Shown: in pieces, positions 8,759 through 17,238 of the stretch | Numbering within the stretch: the first letter of the stretch is position 1 | How the letters are laid out: each line of letters starts with the position of its first letter | DNA from: Pseudonocardia xinjiangensis | GTDB lineage: Bacteria > Actinomycetota > Actinomycetes > Mycobacteriales > Pseudonocardiaceae | Direction: 5' to 3' | DNA length: 32,969 bases | Assembly: GCF_012911925.1 (NCBI RefSeq) | Contig: NZ_JAAXKY010000081.1 | Coordinates: 1 to 32,969, forward strand | Position numbers and translations under genes: made by a program | The notes under the pieces: model-generated | What the model saw: only the letters and a program-made list of their open reading frames with translations | The model's database searches: none | What the model was told of the DNA's origin: nothing

Positions 8759-9544
8759 TCCCTGCACGGTGGCCGGGTCCGGCCGCTGCACCGTGACGGG
8801 CACACCGAAGTCGAAGTACTCCGAGATGACGTTCATCGTGCTGACGGTCCCGCCCTGGTTCATCGTCATCTGCATCTGGAGCTTCCGGACGCGACCGTCC
8901 TGGTCCACCCACAGGTCACCCGGGATCGGTCCACCGCTCTGCAGCGCGGCCGCCGAGTCGCCCGGCATGCCGGAGGCCGACGCCAGCGCCGCCGGGTCGA
9001 TGGCGAAGGCCACGTGACGCACCTCCGCGCCCCGCAGCTGCTCGGTGCCGACCATGCGGACGTCGTCGGACACCTTCTGCAGGGTGGCGAGCTGCTGGGC
9101 CGGGTCGTACTGCTGGCCGCTGACCGCGGAGCCCTCGGTCTGCGTCCGCGTCCAACCGCCCTGCCCGGGAAGCTGCGTGTAGAAGGTGGCGCCGTCGATG
9201 ATCACGTCGACGGTGCCGGGTGCGGTGCCGGGACCAGCTGTGGTCATCTCGAGGTCGCCGATCTTGCGGTCGAAGTCGTAGGTGCCCGTCCCGCTGACGG
9301 TGGTCTGCTGGCCGCCGGTCTCGACGTGCATCTGGAGCTCGTACCGCGCCGTCCCGGCCGCGACGGTGGCCTCGGACGCCGCCGCCAGGAGCGCGGCGGC
9401 CGCGGGGTCCTCGGCCACGGCCGCGGGGTTCTGGGCCGCCGGGGCGCCCGCGGGGGTCTCGCCGCTCCCGCTGCACCCGGCGAGGAGTGCGATCGCGACG
9501 ACGCCCGCGCCGACCAGTGCGCCACTGCGTTTCGATCCGGACAA
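8741..9544 (-). CDS. LppX/LprG-like secreted lipoprotein
   Basis: Encodes 267 residues from a TTG start; the perfect GAGGAGG (9549-9555) just upstream decides this start over longer open sequence. The N-terminus SKRSG plus hydrophobic stretch ends in lipobox LLAGC with Cys24. An Ala/Pro-rich linker (about 25-55) precedes a domain built from alternating beta-strands (ARYELQMHVETGGQ, GTGTYDFDRKIGDLEMTT, DVIIDGATFYTQLP, GDLWVDQDGRVRKLQMQMTM). This pattern is typical of the LolA/LppX-LprAFG type of lipid-carrier lipoproteins of actinobacteria. The lipid-handling function is inference from this pattern only. The next gene upstream, katA, ends at its own strong hairpin, so this gene is probably transcribed alone. 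Confidence 0.75.
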   Translation of the reverse strand: MSGSKRSGALVGAGVVAIALLAGCSGSGETPAGAPAAQNPAAVAEDPAAAALLAAASEATVAAGTARYELQMHVETGGQQTTVSGTGTYDFDRKIGDLEMTTAGPGTAPGTVDVIIDGATFYTQLPGQGGWTRTQTEGSAVSGQQYDPAQQLATLQKVSDDVRMVGTEQLRGAEVRHVAFAIDPAALASASGMPGDSAAALQSGGPIPGDLWVDQDGRVRKLQMQMTMNQGGTVSTMNVISEYFDFGVPVTVQRPDPATVQGPAGGR

Positions 9545-9737
9545 GGGTCCTCCTCGACGTGAGGGGGCGGATGAGAAGCCGCTCGAAACGGGCCCCCCTG
9601 AGCCGATCCGACCGGTACTCGGGGAAACCACCCGTGCACGTCCCCGTTGGGCCTGACGGCCCGTATCGCGATGGGCAGTTTGCCCGAGTCGGAGACGATC
9701 ACCACCCCCGGGGTGGGGTCGGGGACGGGCCGGAGCA

Positions 9738-9779
9738 CGACGAGGCCCCGCTCGCCTGAGTGGGAGCGGGGCCTCGTCG
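9738..9779. terminator. 16-bp perfect hairpin downstream of katA
   Basis: Arms 9738-9753 and 9764-9779 are exact reverse complements around a 10-base loop, 25 bases beyond the katA stop. It should terminate the furA-katA transcript. Between it and the lipoprotein start (9545-9737) I see no gene, only presumed promoter sequence. Confidence 0.88.
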
Positions 9780-9804
9780 ATGACGTCAGGCGTGCGGCGT
9801 CAGG

Positions 9805-11283
9805 TCACTTCTCGTAGGCGGGACCGCCCGTGCGGACGGCCTGCTCGATCTTGTCGCCCGTCTCCTTGTCGACGTTCTTCCAGTACTGGAAGGCGCGCTC
9901 GAGGACCGGCTCCGACACGTCGTTGCGCAGGTGGCCCGCCACGTTGCCGACGAAGCGCTCACGCTGCTCGTCGCTGAAGACCTTGCGGACCATCGTGCCG
10001 GGCTGGCCGAAGTCGTCGTCCTCGGCGTGGAGCTTGTACGCCGAACGGATGACCTCGTCCTCGACGCCGTACGTGGATGCCGTCTCGCCCGCGATCGCCG
10101 GGTTGGCGTGGGGACCGCCGTAGGAGTTGGGCACGTACACCGGGTCGGCGGTGTTCTCGTACCGCATCGCGCCGTCCTTGGAGTAGCTGTTGACGGGCGA
10201 CTTCGCGGCGTTCACCGGAAGCTGGGTGTAGTTGGCGCCGATCCGGTAGCGGTGCGCGTCCGGGTAGGCGAACAGGCGCCCCTGCAGCATCTTGTCCGGC
10301 GACGGCCCGATGCCGGCCACGAGGTTCGACGGCTCGAACGCGGCCTGCTCGATCTGGGCGAAGTAGTTCTCCGCATTGCGGTCCAGGACCCACCGCCCGA
10401 CCTCGATGAGCGGGTAGTCGCCGTGCGGCCACACCTTGGTGAGGTCGAACGGGTTGAAGCGGTAGTCCGCGGCGTCCTCGTAGGGCATGACCTGGACCTT
10501 CAGCGTCCAGCTCGGGTGGTCGCCCGCCTTGATCGCGGCGTACAGGTCGCGGATGTGGTGATCGGCGTCCTCACCGGCGATACGGTCGGCGTCGGCCTGG
10601 GTGAGGTAGTCGATGCCCTGGTCGGTCTTGAAGTGGTACTTGACCCAGAACTTCTCGCCGCCCGCGTTCTCCCACAGGTAGGTGTGGGAGCTGTAGCCGT
10701 TCATGTGGCGCCAGGACTTCGGGATGCCGCGGTCGCCCATCAGCCACGTGACCTGGTGCGCCGACTCCGGCCGCAGGGTCCAGAAGTCCCACTGCATGTT
10801 GTTGTCGCGCAGGTGGTTGTCGGCGCGGCGCTTCTGCGAGTGGATGAAGTCCGGGAACTTGATGGGGTCGCGGATGAAGAACACCGGCGTGTTGTTGCCG
10901 ACGATGTCGTAGTTGCCCTGTGACGTGTAGAACTTCACGGCGAAGCCGCGGGGGTCGCGCCAGGTGTCGGGCGACCCGAGCTCACCCGCCACCGTCGAGA
11001 AGCGCACGAGGCTCTCGGTGCGCACGCCGGGCTGGAACAGCGCCGCCTTGGTGTAGTTGGCGATCTCGGGGTTGGTGACCTCGAGGAAACCGAACGCGCC
11101 GCCGCCCTTGGCGTGCACGACACGCTCGGGCACACGCTCGCGGTTGAACTGCGCGTTCTTCTCGATGAGGTAGTGGTCCTGGAGCAGGATCGGACCATTG
11201 GTGCCGATGGTCAGCGAGTCGTTGTCGCTGGCTACCGGGATGCCGACGTTGTTCGTAGTCGGCCGCGGTTCGGTCGCGGTCAC
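9805..11283 (-). CDS. katA: Monofunctional heme catalase (KatA)
   Basis: Encodes 492 residues, the size of small-subunit (clade 3) catalases. It converts hydrogen peroxide to water and oxygen in the cytoplasm. The distal heme-side motif FNRERVPERVVHAKG contains catalytic His57. The expected Asn lies in the segment GNYDIVGNNTPVFFIRDP, and the proximal heme ligand Tyr lies in RLFAYPDAHRYRIG. No C-terminal extension of the large-subunit type is present. The GTG start is preceded by AAGGAG 5 bases away and overlaps the furA stop by 4 bases (GTGA), so the two are translationally coupled. In Streptomyces a Fur-family protein (CatR) encoded next to a monofunctional catalase represses it; here that partner is damaged, so peroxide control of katA may be altered. 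Confidence 0.96.
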   Translation of the reverse strand: MTATEPRPTTNNVGIPVASDNDSLTIGTNGPILLQDHYLIEKNAQFNRERVPERVVHAKGGGAFGFLEVTNPEIANYTKAALFQPGVRTESLVRFSTVAGELGSPDTWRDPRGFAVKFYTSQGNYDIVGNNTPVFFIRDPIKFPDFIHSQKRRADNHLRDNNMQWDFWTLRPESAHQVTWLMGDRGIPKSWRHMNGYSSHTYLWENAGGEKFWVKYHFKTDQGIDYLTQADADRIAGEDADHHIRDLYAAIKAGDHPSWTLKVQVMPYEDAADYRFNPFDLTKVWPHGDYPLIEVGRWVLDRNAENYFAQIEQAAFEPSNLVAGIGPSPDKMLQGRLFAYPDAHRYRIGANYTQLPVNAAKSPVNSYSKDGAMRYENTADPVYVPNSYGGPHANPAIAGETASTYGVEDEVIRSAYKLHAEDDDFGQPGTMVRKVFSDEQRERFVGNVAGHLRNDVSEPVLERAFQYWKNVDKETGDKIEQAVRTGGPAYEK

Positions 11284-11549
11284 GAAGTCTCCTTCTGCTG
11301 CTGGTTCGGGTGGGAGGACCGGTCACGCCGGCAGCGCGGGCAGGTGCCCCGGAACACGACCTCGGTCTCAGCCACGAGGTGGCTCCCGGTGACGCCGGGA
11401 GCGAGGCACGGGCGCGTACCGACGACGCGGTCGACGTCGGTGATGTCGCCGCACGAGCGGCACACCAGGTGGTGGTGGTCGTCCCCGGTGCGCACGACGG
11501 GCAGGCCCGCACCCCGCAGGGGGTGGGCGACGTCCACCGGAGATGCCAT
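11280..11549 (-). pseudogene. furA: FurA/CatR-type regulator lacking its DNA-binding domain (in-frame internal deletion)
   Basis: The frame encodes 89 residues from ATG 11549. The first ~16 residues (SPVDVAHPLRGAGL) resemble the extreme N-terminus of actinobacterial FurA/CatR. At residue 17 the sequence jumps straight to the start of the C-terminal domain (VVRTGDDHHHLVCRSC). The winged-helix part, normally about 60-65 residues between these points, is absent, and no other frame holds it. The metal/dimerisation half is intact: the His cluster 25-27, and zinc pairs Cys30/Cys33 and Cys70/Cys73. The 4-base overlap with katA and the upstream AT-rich promoter are preserved. It may be a dead gene that still couples katA translation, or a stand-alone dimerisation module. 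A full-length Fur protein is about 145 residues. Confidence 0.8.
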
Positions 11550-11556
11550 CACGGCC

Positions 11557-11585
11557 AGTCGACCAGCTTTTCTGGAATGGGTCAA
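11557..11585 (-). promoter_or_regulatory. furA-katA promoter with AT-rich FurA-box-like sequence
   Basis: On the minus strand ttgacc (11585-11580) is followed by cattccagaaaagct. This closely resembles the promoter/FurA-binding region described upstream of mycobacterial furA, where FurA binds AT-rich sequence overlapping the -35 element. It lies about 30 bases before the furA ATG and within the 110-base gap shared with the divergent MFS gene. The -10 element is not clear. Confidence 0.55.
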
Positions 11586-11659
11586 GTTAATCCTGGGCCA
11601 ACTCGGTCGAGTTCCGTCGGACCCGTGGTCCACCATGGCCATGTGCCGAGGAGGACCAG

Positions 11660-12919
11660 GTGACAGCCACCGATGAGAGCAACGCCGGCCTGGCCGCCTT
11701 TCGCACGGTCCTGCGCCTCCCCGGAGTGGCCCCGCTCACGGCGGTCGCCTTCCTCGCACGCATACCCGCTTCGGCCGCCGCGATCACCCTCACCCTGCAC
11801 GTGGTGCTCGACCTCGGGCACGGCTACGCCGCCGCCGGCCTCGTCGGCGCGTCCACCACCGTCGGGATGGCCATCGGGGCGCCGCTGCTCGGCAGGCTGG
11901 TCGATCGGCGCGGGCTGCGCACGATGCTGGCGCTCACCCTGTGCGCCGAGGCGGTGTTCTGGACCGTCGCGCCGTCGCTGTCCTACCCCGCGCTGCTGGT
12001 CGGGGCGCTGCTCGGCGGCCTGCTCGGGATGCCCGTGTACTCGGTGGTGCGCCAGTCGCTCGCCGCGATGGTGCCCGCCCGGCACCGCCGTCCGGCCTTC
12101 GCGCTCGACTCGATGTCGGTCGAGCTCTCCTACATCATCGGCCCCGCTGTCGGCACCCTGCTCGCCCTGCAGCTCTCCACCGGCATCGCGATGTGGGTCG
12201 TCGGGGCCGGCTGGCTCGTCTCCGGCGTCGCGCTCTGGCTGCTCGACCCACCCACCCGCGCCCCGCAGAGCCCGTCCGACGCGCCGCCGGGCCGGGTCCG
12301 CGAGTGGCTCGACATGCGCCTGTTCGCCGCGTTGCTGGCCACCACAGCCGCTGTCGTGCTGATCTTCGGCACCGAGCTGTCGATGATCGCCGCACTGCAG
12401 ACCAGCGGCCAGGCAGCGGCCATCGCGGTCGTCAACGCCGTGTGGTGCCTGGCCTCGCTCTCCGGAGGCTTCCTCTACGGGGTGGCCCGCCGCTCCCCGT
12501 CACTGTTCGTGCTGGTCGCGGCGATGGGCGTCGCCACCCTGCCGGTCGCACTGGGCGGTCCATGGTGGAGCTACGCGCTGCTGCTGGTGCCCGCGGGTCT
12601 GCTCTGCGCACCATCACTCGCCGCCAGCTCGGAGGCCGTCAGCAGGCTCGCCCCCGAGCACGCCCGTGGGGTGGTCACCGGCCTGCACGGCTCGGCCATC
12701 ACGGTCGGTGCCGCGATCAGCACCCCGACGGCGGGCGCGCTGATCGACATCGGGTCCCCGGCGCTCGCGATCACCGTGGCCGGCACGGCCGGAATCGGCG
12801 TCGCCGCAGTCGCGGCCCTCCTCGCCCGCCGGGGCGAGAGGGTCCATCGGAACCCGCCCGATACCGCGCCGGTGCCCCCGCTGACAGTGGGACCCTCAGT
12901 GGACTCTCAACCGATCTAG
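11660..12919 (+). CDS. MFS transporter
   Basis: Encodes 419 residues with about twelve hydrophobic segments. The start is GTG 11660, with GAGGAGG (11648-11654) upstream. The first cytoplasmic loop carries the MFS motif-A variant GRLVDRRGLRTM. A hydrophilic central loop of about 35 residues (LDPPTRAPQSPSDAPPGRVREWLD) divides two six-helix halves. No ligand-specific motif is recognisable; proteins of this layout are usually exporters of drugs or metabolites, which is only a guess here. The C-terminus is a Pro-rich tail of ~25 residues. It is divergent from furA-katA, whose promoter overlaps its own region, and its stop is only 16 bases before the next gene, so the two are probably cotranscribed. 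Confidence 0.88.
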   Translation: MTATDESNAGLAAFRTVLRLPGVAPLTAVAFLARIPASAAAITLTLHVVLDLGHGYAAAGLVGASTTVGMAIGAPLLGRLVDRRGLRTMLALTLCAEAVFWTVAPSLSYPALLVGALLGGLLGMPVYSVVRQSLAAMVPARHRRPAFALDSMSVELSYIIGPAVGTLLALQLSTGIAMWVVGAGWLVSGVALWLLDPPTRAPQSPSDAPPGRVREWLDMRLFAALLATTAAVVLIFGTELSMIAALQTSGQAAAIAVVNAVWCLASLSGGFLYGVARRSPSLFVLVAAMGVATLPVALGGPWWSYALLLVPAGLLCAPSLAASSEAVSRLAPEHARGVVTGLHGSAITVGAAISTPTAGALIDIGSPALAITVAGTAGIGVAAVAALLARRGERVHRNPPDTAPVPPLTVGPSVDSQPI

Positions 12920-12935
12920 GGCAGACTCGCGGCCG

Positions 12936-13976
12936 ATGACCGCACCGCCGGGCCGCCTCGACGCGGCGGCCCCCACTCCGCCGCCACCACCACCGCCGCC
13001 GCGCCACAAGCACGTCCTGCGCTACGCGGCCGCCGTCGTGTTCACGCTGGCCGTGGCCGTGTTCGCCCTGCCCGACCTGCTGTTCCAGCTGGACCGGCGC
13101 AGCCCGTTCGTCCAGCTCGTGCCGTTCCGGCCGTTTATCCTCGTCGGTGTCACCGCGCTGCTCGTGCTGCTGCTCGTGGTGATGGTGTTCGAACGGCGTG
13201 TACTGCCGTTCGTCGCCGGAGTGCTGGCGGTGCTGCTCGTGGGCGGCGCGATGATCCTGCCGCGGGTGGTGGCCGACCCGGTGCCCACCGGCGGCATGTC
13301 ACTCACCGTCCTCGCGTTCAACACCTACGAGGGCAGGGGCGACGCCCATCAGCTCGCCGCGCTGATCGAGCAGCAGCGGCCGGACGTGGTGGCGCTCAGC
13401 GAGGCGGGCGAACCGTTCTCGAACCAGCTCAGGCCGCTGGTGGAGCCACTGGGGTACCACCTGCACACCTCGCCCGGCTCGCGGCGGCGCGACGTCAACG
13501 CCGTCACGGCGGTGGTGGCCGACCACCTCGGCGATGTCCAGGTCCGGATCGGCACCGAGACGACGACGTTCCCCTACGTCGAGCTCAGCGGCGCGGGTCT
13601 GGGCAACACGCGGGTCACCGCGTTCCACTCGGTGGCGCCCGTGCCTGGGTCCGTGCCGGACTGGCGCACCGACCTCGGGCTGCTCCGGCAGTGGTGCACC
13701 GGTCCGACCCCCGCCATCGTCGCCGGCGACTTCAACGCGACGCTGGACCACTCGGTGCTGCGCGACGCCATCTCCGGGTGCGGCGATGCCGGCGCGCAGC
13801 GTGGTCAGGGCCTCGTTCCGACGTGGGGCCCCACGCCGCGCCTCCGCGCCCTGATCGGGCCGCAGATCGACCACGTGATCGCCAACCACGGCATCACCGC
13901 CGAGTCGTTCGGCGTGCACGACATCGACGGCAGCGACCACCGCGCGGTCATCACCCGGCTGCGGCTGCCCGGCTAG
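12936..13976 (+). CDS. Membrane-anchored endonuclease/exonuclease/phosphatase (EEP) family protein
   Basis: Encodes 346 residues. A Pro-rich N-terminal tail (PPPPPPPP) is followed by three membrane helices (about 27-47, 62-82, 88-108). The C-terminal ~230 residues are an EEP hydrolase domain. Its metal/phosphate-site motifs are visible in order: LAFNTYEGRG, VVALSEAG (metal-binding Glu), GDFNAT (Asp and Asn) and GSDHRAV (catalytic Asp-His pair). The domain should face outside. The family includes nucleases, phosphatases and lipid phosphodiesterases, so the substrate cannot be named. ATG 12936 has only a weak ribosome site; coupling to the upstream MFS gene 16 bases away would explain this. Confidence 0.85.
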   Translation: MTAPPGRLDAAAPTPPPPPPPPRHKHVLRYAAAVVFTLAVAVFALPDLLFQLDRRSPFVQLVPFRPFILVGVTALLVLLLVVMVFERRVLPFVAGVLAVLLVGGAMILPRVVADPVPTGGMSLTVLAFNTYEGRGDAHQLAALIEQQRPDVVALSEAGEPFSNQLRPLVEPLGYHLHTSPGSRRRDVNAVTAVVADHLGDVQVRIGTETTTFPYVELSGAGLGNTRVTAFHSVAPVPGSVPDWRTDLGLLRQWCTGPTPAIVAGDFNATLDHSVLRDAISGCGDAGAQRGQGLVPTWGPTPRLRALIGPQIDHVIANHGITAESFGVHDIDGSDHRAVITRLRLPG

Positions 13977-14016
13977 GGGGCGTCCCGTCCCCTGAGCCGG
14001 GCAGCCGGTCCCGGCG

Positions 14017-15125
14017 TCAGAGCCGGGCTGCCACCGTCTCCGCGATCTCGTAGGTGTTGAGCGCCGCACCCTTGCGCAGGTTGTCGCCGCACAGGAACAG
14101 CTCGAGGGTGTTGGGGAAGTCCAGCGCCTGCCGGATCCGCCCGACCCACGTCGGGTCGCCGCCCACCGCGTCGGCCGGCGTGGGCCACTCCCCGGCCGCC
14201 GGGTCGTCGCGCAGGACGATCGTGGGCTGCTCGCTCAGCACCTTCTGCGCCGCCTCGACGGACACGTCACCGGCGAAGGTGGCGTGCACCGCGAGGGAGT
14301 GGGTGGTGACGACGGGGACGCGCACACAGGTGGCCGACACCTTGAGGTCCGGGATGCCGAGGATCTTGCGGGCCTCGTTGCGGACCTTCAGCTCCTCCGA
14401 CGACCACCCGTCGTCCTTGAGGGAGCCGGCCCACGGCACCACGTTGAGGGCCAGCGGCGCCGGGAACGGCGACGCGGCGGGGTCGAGGCCGGCATCGGCC
14501 AGCGCCTGGGCGACGTCGCCGCCACGCATCCCGACCTCCCGGCCGCTGACGGCGGCGAGCTCGGCGTAGAGCCGGTCGATCCCGCCCTGCCCGGCGCCGG
14601 AAGCGGCCTGGTAGGAGGCTACGACGAGCGCCTCGAGACCGAACTCGCGGTGCAACGCGCCCATCGCGGCCATCATCGACAGCGTGGTGCAGTTGGGGTT
14701 GGCGATGATGCCCTTGGGCCGCTCGGTGACCTTGTCGGCGTTGACCTCGGGCACCACGAGCGGCACCTCGGGGTCCATCCGGAACGCGCCGGAGTTGTCG
14801 ACGACCACGGCGCCGCGGGAGGCCGCGATCGGCCCCCACTCCGCGCTCACCTCGTCGGGCACGTCGAACAGCGCGATGTCGACGCCGTCGAAGACCTCGG
14901 GGGCGAGGGCCTGCACGGTGACGTCGTGCCCGCGCACGCGCAGCACCCGGCCCGCTGATCGGGCCGAGGCCACCAGCCGGATGTCCGACCACGGCACCGA
15001 CGGGCGGCCGTCGATGATGTCGATCATCGTGGTGCCGACGGCCCCGGTGGCACCGACGATCGCGACGACCGGCCCCGTGGTGTTCGCCGACCCGTTCAGG
15101 TCCGACGTCTCGCTGGTGTAGTCGC

Positions 15126-15129
<4 letters not shown>
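14017..15129 (-). CDS. asd: Aspartate-semialdehyde dehydrogenase
   Basis: Encodes 370 residues. The enzyme reduces aspartyl phosphate to aspartate semialdehyde with NADPH, the branch point to lysine/diaminopimelate, threonine, methionine and isoleucine. The NADP-binding loop is GATGAVGTTM (26-35), the nucleophile is Cys147 in NPNCTT, the substrate segment is SYQAASGAGQGG, and the general-base His lies in VPVVTTHS. An N-terminal extension of ~19 polar residues precedes the first strand; a later start would be shorter, but the chosen ATG overlaps the ask stop by 4 bases (ATGA), which supports coupling. It is the second gene of the ask-asd operon, in the usual actinobacterial order. Confidence 0.96.
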
Positions 15130-16391
<1,262 letters not shown>

Positions 16392-16618
16392 CGCCGACCT
16401 CCTGTCCTGATGCCGCATGGGCGCGGCACCGTGGGGCTATCGTCCCCGTCGGGGACGCGGTGAGCGCTCCGGCCGAGGTACTGGTCGGAATCTCACCTTA
16501 CCGGGCACGGACGCGGCAACCGTTGCCAATGGTCCATGCCACAGGGGGAAAGCTGGGCGCTCGACGCAGGGCGTCCCGGCCGCCGGACCGACGGATCCGG
16601 CGCGGGGCGCGGGGTGAG

Positions 16619-16921
16619 TCAGGGGATGCGGCGCACGATTCGCACGACCACGCTGGTGATCACGAACCAGATCAGCGCGGCCGTGCCGTAGTTCAGCACG
16701 ATGCCCAGCTTCGGGTCGGCCGGCAGGAACAGGTTCGACAGGCCCAGGTTGAACTGGTCGGCCAGCTCGTGGATCGACATGGCGAGTGTGTTGGCGGGGT
16801 TCGCGTCCAGGAGCGTGAGCACGATGTGCAGCACGAGGACGAGCACGATGAGCATGCCGACGATCCGCAGAACGCTGCCGAGGGCGTCGATGCCTCGGCG
16901 TGCCGTGGTTCCCACTGTCAC
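16619..16921 (-). CDS. Small membrane protein between leuA and ask
   Basis: Encodes 100 residues; I do not recognise a named family. The GTG start has GGAGG 5 bases upstream. Two hydrophobic segments are visible: about 17-38 (IVGMLIVLVLVLHIVLTLL) and about 75-94 (LNYGTAALIWFVITSVVVRIV), joined by a ~35-residue loop containing IHELADQFNLGLSNLF. The C-terminus is basic (RIVRRIP), so both ends are probably cytoplasmic and the loop outside. It lies upstream of ask on the same strand but 227 bases away, a gap without other genes that should contain the ask promoter, and it is divergent from leuA. Codon bias supports a real gene. Confidence 0.75.
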   Translation of the reverse strand: MTVGTTARRGIDALGSVLRIVGMLIVLVLVLHIVLTLLDANPANTLAMSIHELADQFNLGLSNLFLPADPKLGIVLNYGTAALIWFVITSVVVRIVRRIP

Positions 16922-17026
16922 ACTGTCCTCCCCATGGCACTCGCTCCTCCGGTACCTCCGTTGTACCCGCAGGACGGAGTGACCGGCACGAAGACGGCCA
17001 TACTGACACGCTCCGCATCTTCGGCC

Positions 17027-17038
17027 TACCGGTCGGTA
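17027..17038. promoter_or_regulatory. TetR-type operator-like near-palindrome upstream of leuA
   Basis: The bases taccggtcggta form an almost perfect 12-base palindrome (only the central pair is asymmetric). It lies in the gap between the small membrane protein and leuA, about 40 bases before the predicted leuA -35. The same pattern TACCGRTCGGTA occurs at 26360-26371 upstream of dppA. Confidence 0.35.
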
Positions 17039-17074
17039 TCACTCGATCGGGTGGCACGGCGCCGAGGGGCCGGG

Positions 17075-17105
17075 TTGCGGAGCTCCCCCCGGTGGGGGTT
17101 AACCT
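17075..17105 (+). promoter_or_regulatory. Predicted leuA leader promoter
   Basis: A -35-like ttgcgg (17075-17080) and a -10-like taacct (17100-17105) are spaced 19 bases apart. Transcription would begin about 7 bases on, at or next to the GTG of the leucine leader peptide (17113). The promoter is inferred from sequence only; the spacing is a little long. Confidence 0.4.
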
Positions 17106-17112
17106 CGGGAAC

Positions 17113-17151
17113 GTGGCACTCCTGCTCCTTCGTCGCCGCGGCGGGGTCTGA
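17113..17151 (+). CDS. leuL: Leucine-rich leader peptide of the leuA attenuator
   Basis: A 12-codon frame from GTG 17113 to TGA 17151 encodes MALLLLRRRGGV. The four consecutive leucine codons (CTC CTG CTC CTT) upstream of a leucine biosynthesis gene are the hallmark of transcriptional attenuation: low charged leucyl-tRNA stalls the ribosome there. No strong ribosome site is present (only tcggga), but the predicted promoter would start the RNA almost at the GTG, so translation may be leaderless. The stop is 87 bases before leuA and is followed by pairing segments. Leucine-rich leaders are known upstream of leu genes in several bacteria, including actinomycetes. Confidence 0.7.
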   Translation: MALLLLRRRGGV

Positions 17152-17194
17152 CCGACCGGCCCCTCGTCGCGGGGTCTCGGCGTGCGCGCCGGTC
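17143..17194 (+). promoter_or_regulatory. Competing hairpins of the leuA attenuator
   Basis: Stem gaccggc (17154-17160) pairs perfectly with gccggtc (17188-17194), enclosing an inner stem ccc (17161-17163) with ggg within 17171-17174. Alternatively gggg at 17143-17146, at the end of the leader ORF, can pair with cccc 17160-17163, which would disrupt the larger hairpin. The two folds are mutually exclusive, as expected for terminator/antiterminator. No U-tract follows, as is common in high-GC actinobacteria. Confidence 0.5.
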
Positions 17195-17238
17195 ACGTCA
17201 GGAACGTCTGATCGGCCGACCACAGGAGTACATCCCGG

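Noticed and set aside
12970..13010. CCG/CCA repeat as a microsatellite or regulatory repeat
   Set aside because: It encodes the proline run at the N-terminus of the EEP-family protein and needs no other explanation.
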